DNA of 64,000 nucleotides, taken from Isoetes taiwanensis (lineage: Eukaryota > Streptophyta > Lycopodiopsida > Isoetales > Isoetaceae). The DNA lies in assembly GCA_021234155.1 (NCBI GenBank), contig JAJEKV010000078.1, forward strand, positions 3,096,978 through 3,160,977, in the 5' to 3' direction. The first letter of the stretch is position 1; each line of letters opens with the position of its first letter. The notes under the pieces are model-generated. The model had not been told where the DNA came from, ran no database searches, and worked only from the letters and a program-made list of their open reading frames with translations. The translations under genes and the position numbers were made by a program. Below, in pieces: positions 55,976-64,000 of the stretch.

Positions 55976-56154
55976 AACCTGCATGTATAATACTATCTAT
56001 TATTATCTATTATGTTTCTGTTGAACTATCTCTTTCGAGGCATGATGTTTTTATTATCTATGTACTCCATCCATGTACTCCATTCCTATACGAATAGAAT
56101 GGTTCTTGTCTACATTGATAAAAGCCCATAACGTGCAATTTCTGAAAAGTCCTT

Positions 56155-56520
56155 TCTACAAATTGGGCGCCCGCCCACTTTGCCCCCGAAATGCCTTGAA
56201 GATAGTTTCGTTGAGGCCTGGAGATGAAATTGGGCGCCCGCCCACTTTGCTTTGGGAATAGTCTGAACAAGGCTTTCTCGAGGCCACCGCCAGAAATTGG
56301 GTGCCCGCCCACTTTGTCCTGGAGATGGTCTGATGAACGTTACATCGAGTCCTCCAGAAGTAATTGGGCGCCCGCCCATTCTGCTCCTAGAATTGTCTGA
56401 ACAAAGCTCCTTGGAGGCTTCCCAGTTTAATTGGGCAGGCGCCCACTTTGCCTTGGGAATGCTCTGTTCGAAATTCCATCGAGACCTCCTGAAGAAAATT
56501 GGGCGGGCGCCTAATTTTCT
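56155..56520. repeat. Six-unit tandem array, about 68 bp each, carrying AAATTGGGCG palindromes
   Basis: Units start near 56158, 56226, 56291, 56361, 56428 and 56496. Each has aattgggcgcccgcccac or its variants, then a spacer of the type tttgccttgggaat.gtctgaacaa.gct. The core is an inverted repeat, AAATTGGGCG and CGCCCAATTT with 2 nt between. Confidence 0.88.
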
Positions 56521-56627
56521 TGGAGTTGCAAGCAAATGGAAAATGAGAAAAACTAGATCAGAAACGAAGATAACAACTGAATGACGCACAACACAGTTAT
56601 ATCATATAAAGTTATGAAATACATGAC

Positions 56628-56873
56628 TCATAGATTGTAATTATTGGTGATTTTATCAATCTCATAAGCCTCGTGCTCCGGAACCCAAACAATATGGATA
56701 GTAACATGGTACTCGCCGGGGGAGTCTTTCTTTCGACCAGTAGCTACCCCATGCAGCCAGGGATCAAGGGTGATCCCTTTGAAGTGGCATGCATGAAGAT
56801 CGTCGAAAGTCATACGGCAAGTGAGGGTGTCAAGATTCGACCTCTGAAGAGCTCTAGCAGGACGGCGAGACAT
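56628..56873 (-). CDS. Small-protein family member 4, intact
   Basis: An 81-residue ORF from MSRRPARAL. It has GITLDPWLHG in the middle and YHVTIHIVWVPEHEAYEIDKIT near the C-terminus, and ends NNYNL, without the acidic DE tail of its relatives. Start chosen because a TATA box (+ 56907-56915) precedes it by about 35 nt, as in the other members. It is diverged from members 1-3 yet keeps the motif, which suggests selection on the protein. Divergently arranged with member 5 across a 205-bp spacer. Confidence 0.6.
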   Translation of the reverse strand: MSRRPARALQRSNLDTLTCRMTFDDLHACHFKGITLDPWLHGVATGRKKDSPGEYHVTIHIVWVPEHEAYEIDKITNNYNL

Positions 56874-57078
56874 AGCAAAGGAATGTGTTGTGCACTCGAA
56901 TGCGGCTATATTTATAGCCATGGAATTATTGATGACCACTGTAGCAACATTATTGGGTGTATATACGAGTAGTGTGTATATCCCCAATAATCTTTGTGTA
57001 CAATATCATCAATAATTATAGTGGGTATAAATATATATCAAACCAATTTTGTCCATCAAATTTGGTCTGCGTCTAGCC
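56874..57078. promoter_or_regulatory. Divergent promoter between small-protein genes 4 and 5
   Basis: TATA boxes point outward at 56907-56915 (minus) and 57026-57033 (plus). Between them is an imperfect inverted repeat (ttattgggtgtatatac / gtgtatatccccaataa, 56950-56992). The attattg(g) motif also occurs upstream of members 1-3. Confidence 0.55.
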
Positions 57079-57399
57079 ATGTGGTCTCATTCGGTCCCGA
57101 ACGTGATTCCATTACACCGCAAGATGAATCAAAGAGAACTTCAAGCGATCTGCATGAGCGAGATACCCATGGAAGACCGGATGACCATCACTCTCAATCC
57201 TCGCCATTATCCTCGATCCCTTCGATATTATCATCCATCCGATATGGAATAGAGAGCATCAAATGTACATGATAGAAAAGATCATTGCGGGTGCCCGGTG
57301 ACAATGACTCAGAAGGTGGTGATCCACCTTTATTGGCTTCCTGATCAGGAGATCTATGAGTTGAATGCCATCACCTTAGCAGGTGTTGATGATGAGTGA
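57079..57399 (+). pseudogene. Small-protein family member 5, interrupted
   Basis: The ATG at 57079 opens a 57-codon frame ending at 57250 with TITLNP (compare ITLDP of member 4). In another frame, 57297-57399 encodes KVVIHLYWLPDQEIYELNAIT with the tail AGVDDE, nearly identical to member 3. A TATA box is at 57026-57033. Either one intron or a frameshift separates the halves; no clean GT-AG is obvious. Confidence 0.55.
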
Positions 57400-57663
57400 A
57401 TCGTTGAAGACTTGTGTATGAGCACTTCTAAAGTATGTACGGATGTAATAAGCATAGTCAATATTATTTGATGTATCGAACCGAGTAATTCGTAAGGGGT
57501 GTTTGTTCGATCATCTTGTTTCTACACCTCCACTTCACTTCACGTTTGACTGCGTTTACTTTGCTACTAAATTGAAAGCCCACCCAATTTCTGCCGAAGG
57601 ACAATGAAGGTGTCAAATCCACAATAAAATTTAATTAAAAGTTTTAGTTTCTCTGGTTAACCA

Positions 57664-57687
57664 AATTGGGCGTCCGCCCAATTTGGG
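57664..57687. repeat. Single perfect 22-bp palindrome (AAATTGGGCG-tc-CGCCCAATTT)
   Basis: Flanked by matching cc/gg, so arms are 12 bp. Isolated from the arrays. Confidence 0.85.
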
Positions 57688-57853
57688 TAGCACATTAAAG
57701 TAGAGAACTTTAAGACAAGGAAGTGAAGGCAAAATTATCATTTCTCAAAAAGAAATAATTACAATTGTTCAAAAAATAATTTCCATATGTTGAAATCAAA
57801 AGTGCCTCATCGTCCAGGAGGCACCTCTTACGAATGCTCCTTCTTTGGGTTCT

Positions 57854-58441
57854 TCATTCAGGAGGTTGTTGTGCTGCCTCCTTGATCTTTCCATTCATTT
57901 GCATAAAATCTTCAGGACCCCAGTTCCTCATTCTCCTCATCTCAACCCCGATTGTCTTGTGTGTTCGCGACCTCTTCCTCTCCATCTTCATTGTCCAATG
58001 TGTTGGGGACCACTTCTGAGTTTCCATGACAACCCATGCACTCGGGATCCCTAACAACCTGTTTTTCATACGTTGAGATCCCCTCAATCATGTCTTGAGT
58101 ATTCACCAGGTAGCCCCGCCAAAGGCGTTGATGGTATCTTTTCTTCTCCTAAAAAGTTGCAATTCCTGAGAGCCAAGGGCCGCTGCCTTTTTGAGCTGAA
58201 TCGAGCTCTTGTCCTGTCTCGGAAGGGTTTGCACTTCGTTTATGGTTGTAGAGGAGAATGGACAAGGTGTCTCGGGAATGGAAGCGAGGCTGAGGAACAT
58301 TTTTGGAAGTAGAGGCCTTCTTCTTTCCCTCTTTGATCTTTTGTAGTGCTCGAGCTCTTGATTTTTTTCGTCTAACATGACATCGAGTTGCTCGAATATC
58401 CGTACAAGCTTAATTTGAGCTTCTCGTCTCTCAAAAGACAA
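57854..58441 (-). CDS. Unidentified coding blocks, coiled-coil-like
   Basis: The frame 58103-58441 (RREAQIKLVRIFEQLDVMLDEKNQELEHYKRSKRERRR) is a convincing coiled coil followed by a basic stretch. The frame 57854-58087 (RRMRNWGPEDFMQMNGKIKEAAQQPPE) may be its C-terminal exon. Probably the 3' part of the minus-strand gene whose best block is 58655-59470. Confidence 0.35.
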
Positions 58442-58654
58442 CGTTTTATAGCCCTTGCATTAATCGCAGCCCGGCTTAAAAGCACCACCGGAAAAGAAGT
58501 CGAGAACGATTGCAACCTTCCAACATCAACTTTAAGTATTAGATAGGTGCACGCCCTACTTTCCAACCGATTACGGATGAGTACTCCTCCCCACACCTAC
58601 ACCCTTTGTCGCACCAAGGACGATAGAGCCAATAAGATGCGGGGAAAACAAATG

Positions 58655-59470
58655 TTAGAAACATTCATACTCAATAACGAAATTGATTGGGCGCCCAATT
58701 TCAAATGCATACCGCTGCACACTCATGATCGTGCAAATTCTTTTCGATGTCCTGCTTTTTCTCCATAAAATACTTGGGAAATTTAGCATATTGCTTAGGA
58801 TGGTCGAATTGGCGAAGCAAATATTTATTTCTTGTACGGATAAATGGAGCCATTCGTCTCTGGCAACATACATTAGCAGGACAAGACATTGCAACTCTCG
58901 GACTCTAGAGGTAGAAGCACTTCTGGCCGGGGGGTCCTGGTAGGAACCAACCCAAACACGGCTGCCACCGTCTATTGTCTTCATGGCGGATAGGCACTCA
59001 TTGAGGCGGTCCGGCGTAATAAATATAGCTATCCAGTAAAGCTGCTGGTCCGTCATCGTGCTAAGCTGGTCAAGGAATTTTTGATAATCTTCCTTTGCCC
59101 ATTTCTTTGTATATCTGAAGTCGCAACCAACGAAGCGGGCAGAAGTGTTCACCACGTCTACGCACAAACCTAATGGACTAACGTGGAAACACTTGAACGG
59201 TTTGCCACCCTCCTCAACTGGCCCAAGAAGATATTCGTCTACTTTGCCGTAGAGGGACTCCGGAAAGCTTTCCTTCTCCATCTCTTTGCGTCCTTCTGCC
59301 CATCCACTGATACTACTGGCGAACATAAGCATCAAATTCTCTGTGAATGTGGGATCTTGCCTCAAGGCAGCCATGTCTTGAAATGGAAGTTTTTTCACTT
59401 CCTTCATGTATCTGACAAGCGCCCGCTCCATTGTTCCAATCTTCTTCAGCCCTAGGGCTCTCACTTTCAT
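58655..59470 (-). CDS. Unidentified 271-residue protein
   Basis: A long clean frame on the minus strand. Early residues are charged (MKEVKKLPFQDMAALRQDP). A middle segment (PLGLCVDVVNTSARFVGCDFRY, then FLDQLSTMTDQQLYWIAIFITPDRLNECLSAMKTIDGG) has the alternating strand-helix look of a Rossmann-like fold. It vaguely recalls DNA methyltransferase-like proteins in plant and algal transposons, but no DPPY-type motif is present, so I do not claim it. The last 30 residues run into a AAATTGGGCG-type motif near 58685, possibly an intron or UTR. Neighbours on the same strand (58103-58441 downstream, 60713-61396 upstream) probably belong to the same gene. Confidence 0.45.
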   Translation of the reverse strand: MKVRALGLKKIGTMERALVRYMKEVKKLPFQDMAALRQDPTFTENLMLMFASSISGWAEGRKEMEKESFPESLYGKVDEYLLGPVEEGGKPFKCFHVSPLGLCVDVVNTSARFVGCDFRYTKKWAKEDYQKFLDQLSTMTDQQLYWIAIFITPDRLNECLSAMKTIDGGSRVWVGSYQDPPARSASTSRVRELQCLVLLMYVARDEWLHLSVQEINICFANSTILSNMLNFPSILWRKSRTSKRICTIMSVQRYAFEIGRPINFVIEYECF

Positions 59471-59819
59471 CGTACGTCTTCGAGTATAATCCTTGCTTCC
59501 CTTGAGGAATGTGGTGCCATCCTTGATCTCAGCCTCTGCAGATCTAGAGGATGCATGGACTTCAATGGGTGATGAGGGAATTGTTGGTGAAAAGTCCCGA
59601 GCCTATCTTTCACTTCAATTTTTTCCCTTCTCATCCTTCAAAGCGGTCTTCGTAAAATAAGCGGGCAATTTGGTTTTATTGACCACGTTCATCATCCGAG
59701 ATATACAAAGTAGTCGTAGTCGCATAGTTGCCTTCTTAATTGTTTGCAGCGCCATAGCCACCCAATCCTACATGACACAGAAGGCATTAGATAAGGCCCA
59801 TACACATTAGCCAAATTCG

Positions 59820-60036
59820 AGCCCCAATTTGCAGATTGGGCGGCCCAATTTGCACGAGCGAGTGCCAAATTAGGCGGGCACCCAATTTGGCTAAACGAGT
59901 GCCAAATTGGGCACCCAATTTGCTGAGCAGGTGCCAAATTGGGTGCCATTTGGCACCTACGTTCAAATTGGGTGCCCGCCCAATTTGAGTTCAGTGTCGG
60001 ACAGTCTGAAATTGGGCGGGCGCCCAATTTGAGCAC
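59820..60036. repeat. Cluster of AAATTGGGCG palindromes and half-sites
   Basis: At least six full or partial sites in about 215 bp, for example aaattgggtgcccgcccaattt (59963) and aaattgggcgggcgcccaattt (60010), separated by gcacgagcgagtgcc-type spacers. It lies between coding blocks of the minus-strand gene, so probably in an intron. Confidence 0.85.
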
Positions 60037-60191
60037 GAAGTATCAAAAACAATGGTTGAAGAGCACTCACAGAATAAGTTCCACCGACGGAGTGCCCGCG
60101 TTTCCCCTTCTTAGGCTTCCCTTAGAATGCCCACTTGGTTTGAAGCTGCTGAATTTCTTGAAGAATACTTCTTCGTGAATAGTCTTCTTTG

Positions 60192-61396
60192 TTATGTCAT
60201 TATTCTCCTGGCTGACACGAACGTACTCAATTGCTGTGAGATTTCCTGCCAGCTCGGCATTTCCTTTTGGCATAAAAAAGGAATATCAGTTCTGCCAAGT
60301 GCTTTCTTTCGGGAGGCCATGCCAAAAGCTTGTGTGACAGCGGTTGAGCAACCACGGTCGTATGGTTGCCATTGACAATCAAAGTTACGCATTTTGCGGG
60401 GTCTTACGCCTTCTTCCACTTAATTGCTGCCTACCTGCGTGGATCGAATAGTGCGACATCAACACAGGGAGGATGCATCTGATGGCTGATAAGCGATGCA
60501 TCACGAGTGTCAAGTGCTCGGACTTATGACCCTACAAGTCATATTTGCGGGCTTTGTGCATCTTGAACACATCGATTTCAATCTCGAAGCCCACCCCGGA
60601 GGGTAGATTCTCTCCCCTGCTTGATGCTTGCAATGGCACTTTCTGTGACAACTCATGTACGCTCTCCTGTGTGGCGTCGCCACGGATGGAGAGAATTTTA
60701 TGATTTCTTTGGCTAGTCTCCCATTCTTGATTGAAGAAGCGGACAAAGACTCCCTCTCCGAACCATTTGGGCTCTGGTGAGATGTCCCGCTTGTGCCTCT
60801 TCGAGGGGACTGACGGACCAGCTACATGTTCTCCTCTGCGCTTCTTGGGTTCCTCTTGAGACGATTGTTCCTCTTACTGCACCGACACAGGGGCGACCTT
60901 GTTGTTCTCGACATTCCACCCAATACAAGTTTAGGGGCAGCTTCTTGGTGAAAGCTTGAGCAGGTGTCCTCGCCTTCTTTGCTACTATCCCGGTGTCTCC
61001 ATGGGCTTGCTTCACGCTTGTCTTTGTCTCACCCTTCTTTGGACCATATCTAGACCTAAGCCACTTAGTATCGTATACTTTGGGTTGGTTTTTGCCTTGA
61101 TACTCCGTAAACAATGATTTCGACCTGTTCTGTTTGTGTTCTAATATCCAACGCTTTGACAGCAGTAGTAGCCATCAAGATATCGGTTCTTGATTTGATG
61201 CCCGAGCTAAACTTCCATATGAGTCTAGCACCCATCCTCTATGGCGCAAAGATTGTGGGCTTTCATTTATACTTGCACGCGCATCATACATAGCTTCGTA
61301 GCTAGAAAGTGAAACCTTATAACGGACGAAAGCCCGATCTATGGTGTCTTCAACATCGATCTGGAAGTCATCATTGTCTCCTGGCGAGACCTCCAT
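60192..61396 (-). CDS. Unidentified coding blocks, presumed 5' part of the minus-strand gene
   Basis: Frames at 61175-61396 (acidic MEVSPGDNDDFQIDVEDTIDRAF start), 60713-61114 (basic, KNQPKVYDTKWLRSRYGPKKGETKTS) and 60192-60419 are plausible exons. Splice joints could not be fixed. No family recognised. Confidence 0.3.
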
Positions 61397-61738
61397 GTCG
61401 ATGACGATACCATGAGTTCATTTTTCGTGCCCCTTTCTTGCCAAAAAAAAGCAAAAGATCCTTGAGGTGGTTTGTCCGGGACCGGGGTGAATATTCCCTA
61501 TCTCTATGCACCAGTTCCATTCCTCAAAGAATCAAAACTTCATGGGGCACTACAAATGATGCCCGACAAAGCAGTTCTTTCTCTTCTTCGTTTCTTGCTT
61601 CCTCTCTTACTACAGACCTCTGCAAATCTGCGGGGACCGGGACCGGGGAACTTCGGCGGTCCACTTTGTTCGCGCCATAATTCCTACACAAACGGAAAGT
61701 AGTGTTAGAACATGGGCCCAACAAAATTTCCCAGGGAA

Positions 61739-62012
61739 TTTAGACTCTGCCGAGCTGAAATTGGGCGTCCGCCCAATTTCCTCGCTAGGCCATGGTGAAA
61801 CTATTAACACTCATGGTGAGACTTGGGGCTGAAGAGGCCGGTGCATCATAGAGGCCAAATTGGGTGCCCGCCAATTTAGACTCTGCCGAGCTGAAATTTT
61901 AAGGCCCTCCTAATTTCCTCGCTAGGCCATGGTGAAACTATTAACACTCATGGTGAGACTTGGGGCTGAAAAGACCGGTGCATCATAGAGGCCAAATTGG
62001 GTGCCCGCCCAA
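61739..62012. repeat. 136-bp tandem duplication with palindromes
   Basis: The unit tttagactctgccgagctg...gaggccaaattgggtgcccgcc is at 61739-61874 and again at 61875-62012. Each carries two AAATTGGGCG-type sites, one intact pair at 61759-61780. In the second unit the first site is corrupted. Confidence 0.88.
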
Positions 62013-62191
62013 TTTGGACGAAGGGGGATCCCTTTACATACCAAATTGGTAGCCCAATTTGCTCCAGCCCAAGTCTTGATCGAAGGAAGTCCTCGGTCTC
62101 CTTTGAATAAATTGGGCATCCATGTAATTTAGTCTTGAGGGAGAAGTTCGTTCAATGGCCCATGAGTGAAGTTGAAAGCAGTTAGGATACC

Positions 62192-62215
62192 CCTCGAATA
62201 AATTGGGCGGGCGCC
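62192..62215. repeat. Perfect palindrome (AAATTGGGCG-gg-CGCCCAATTT)
   Basis: taaattgggcg / cgcccaattta arms of 11 bp. A weaker site (aaattgggtgcccaatttgct-like) lies near 62035-62060. Confidence 0.85.
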
Positions 62216-63350
62216 CAATTTATTGTTTATTGGAAGGGTTGTCTTCTGGAGAAAAAGGACAATGTTGTGCAAAATCAGGCCCCTCAGGGAAGCAAATGGG
62301 CGCCCACCAAATTTCTGCACACAGATATGCATTTGTGGGGACCAGTGAGGCATCTAGAAGAGGTTAATTTGTCACCCACAAAAATTCCTCAAAGCAAAGG
62401 TGGGATACCCTAAGGTTTATGATATGGCATTCTCAATCGGGCAGGCGCTCAGAGATACTGCCAAGTTTATATTAAGAAAGTGGTCCAGCTTACCTTTGCC
62501 TCCTGTGGTGGGGCGAGATGCCATCAACCGGTAAGATTCCTTGGTGTGTGGGGGGTTCAAGGTGATAGGACAATCAACACAAGAAGGCGCCAACAACAAG
62601 GCGACAATGGCCGAGAAATACCGGCGCCAAGTGCTCGATCCGCCGGCAATTTGGTTCGGGGAATATAGAGCCGAAACGGGATAGGGACGAGATTGAGTTT
62701 GGTGGATAAAAAATATGAAGGCGACAGTGTTAATCAGAGCAGAAAGCGCGAAGGAAGCACATAATTTTCTAAAACTGCAGTCGAGGATAATGAAGGGCTT
62801 TTAAACGGGTATGGACCGTTCATGCACGCAAGACAAGTGTCGTGCATGTAAGAAATTGGCCTTTTCAAATAAAAATGGACCGTTGAAGGGTTCGAGTGTG
62901 AGGAATTAATTGTGGACCTCATTATTAAATGCACGTAGATTTTGAATTTCAAATCTGTCATTTAAAGCCCGCCCAAATTTAAATTTAATCATGCACGTGT
63001 CACACGCATTTTAGGCGGAATATATGTTTAAAAAGTTGGGGATGGGACATATTACTTGAAATTAGGGTGGACATTTAACTTCGAAAATAGGGGAAATTAC
63101 ATTCAAATTTTGGGGGAATTTGGGTTTAAAAGTAAATCGCATCAAACCTTTGGATTTTTTGAACCTTTTTCTCTGTTCGGCTACTCTCTTTTCTTCAAGG
63201 CATAAACATCTTCAAAACTTCATACTCATGGCGACAAAATCTCCAAAGGTTTGTCTTTGCTCCACACGATTGTACTTCGCCATAGCTCGTTGTGTAATTG
63301 CCATGAAACCGATCCGAAAGAATGTGTGTGTCCTCTTCATTCCGCGGCTT
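62216..63350. other. No recognised gene
   Basis: Short frames only. Near 62940-63120 the phrase gggg...attt(a/c) recurs in an AT-rich setting (gttggggatgg, aggggaaatt, ttgggggaattt). Confidence 0.35.
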
Positions 63351-63480
63351 CTCATTCACGCCTGTTGATTCACACCTCTTCATTCACGCCTTTTCGATGG
63401 CTTTGTTGATTCACACCTCCTCATTCACGCCTTTTTTCGATGGCTTTGTTGATTCAGTCCTCTTCATTCACGCCTTTACA
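63351..63480. repeat. 43-bp tandem repeat, about 3 units
   Basis: Units of gttgattcacacctcttcat + tcacgccttttcgatggctt, with the middle unit having two extra Ts. Nothing coding recognised. Confidence 0.85.
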
Positions 63481-64000
63481 AATTTTTGACTCAGAACGGT
63501 GGCCTTCATAGCGAATTGGGTGGTAATTCGGTCCGCGATTATGAAGTTTGGACTTTGACAGCTACTGTCACATTTACATATACTCTAAGTTTCGATGCCG
63601 TCCTTCCTTTTCCTGAAATTGGTGTGCAAGGAATGTGTGCTTGCTATTTTCCTCATGCTTGTTTGTTTGTCCCCAAGAACCTCCCTAATAAGTCCACCCT
63701 TGTTTGCAGTCAGGCCCTTCCAATGCTCGATTGTTTTTGTCCTGGTAGCTCAATGATAATTCCATTGAGGTGTGCAGCCCAACTCTCCCCCCTTCAATCG
63801 AAGGGGTTTCTTTTAGTATCCGCCTCATTCAGGTTCATCTACATAGAGGGACAAATTGGGCGGCTACCCAGTTTGTTCCCATGAAGACAAGCCCAGATAG
63901 GTGAAATTGGCCGGGTGGGCAAATTGTATCTCAAGCTGTACCTATTGTGCCTATTGGCCGGGCGGGTCCCCAACTCGTTTATTAGTCTTTGTCACTCGAA

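Noticed and set aside
58655-59470. DNA methyltransferase
   Set aside because: Only a general fold-like impression; no DPPY/NPPY or SAM-binding motif visible.
63486-63884. Protein-coding gene
   Set aside because: Open but compositionally odd, no family, and it ends in a degenerate AAATTGGGCG-type motif; likely chance.

Overview
This is nuclear DNA of a vascular plant, most likely a gymnosperm. The evidence is a spliced GH17+X8 beta-1,3-glucanase gene, exon-intron fragments of plant NAA35 (NatC subunit), an ABCC/MRP transporter and an L-type lectin. These sit in a gene-poor background packed with decayed transposons: Helitron, LINE, SINE, Ty3/gypsy LTR, a TIR element with a psq/CENP-B-type helix-turn-helix (HTH), and a DUF7869-like element. 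I found no organelle, rRNA or functional tRNA genes and no CRISPR. The conifer-like assignment rests on overall texture and protein flavour and is not proven.

Layout. (1) 1-10620 and 23596-34648 are two direct copies of one segment, starting in Helitron remnants. They differ by clean insertions. Copy A has a tandem SINE insert (988-1491) and a 3.06-kb TIR element with TA target duplications (6038-9093). Copy B has a 4-kb insert (25471-29482) holding exons 1-4 of NAA35 head-to-head with an antisense lectin fragment, ending in a minisatellite. (2) 10621-23334 holds two LINE copies (one with perfect target-site duplications), a gypsy LTR, and an ABCC pseudogene whose left edge coincides with the breakpoint of a 1.7-kb segment that reappears inverted at 34649-36365. 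(3) 38189-39744 is the only near-complete host gene, a beta-1,3-glucanase carrying an internal deletion/frameshift. A 100-bp foldback lies upstream. (4) 39745-43012 is repeat-rich intergenic DNA. (5) 43013-63999 is unlike the rest. It has unidentified minus-strand coding blocks, a DUF7869-like transposase-type pseudogene on the plus strand, a second kind of LINE, a five-member family of about 80-residue proteins with their own TATA boxes, and two families of precise palindromes scattered through introns, intergenic DNA and tandem arrays. One is AAGATCGCGGCCGCGATCTT (45-48.5 kb). The other has arms AAATTGGGCG/CGCCCAATTT with a 2-nt spacer (56-62 kb).

My best candidate for something undescribed is this last region: large elements carrying private palindromic repeats, which look like binding sites of a dimeric element-encoded protein, together with the amplified small-protein family.

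A technical caution applies throughout. Where paralogous copies can be compared, their differences concentrate at CTG/CAG trinucleotides. That suggests systematic basecalling errors at methylated CHG sites, so many apparent frameshifts in the repeats may be sequencing artefacts.
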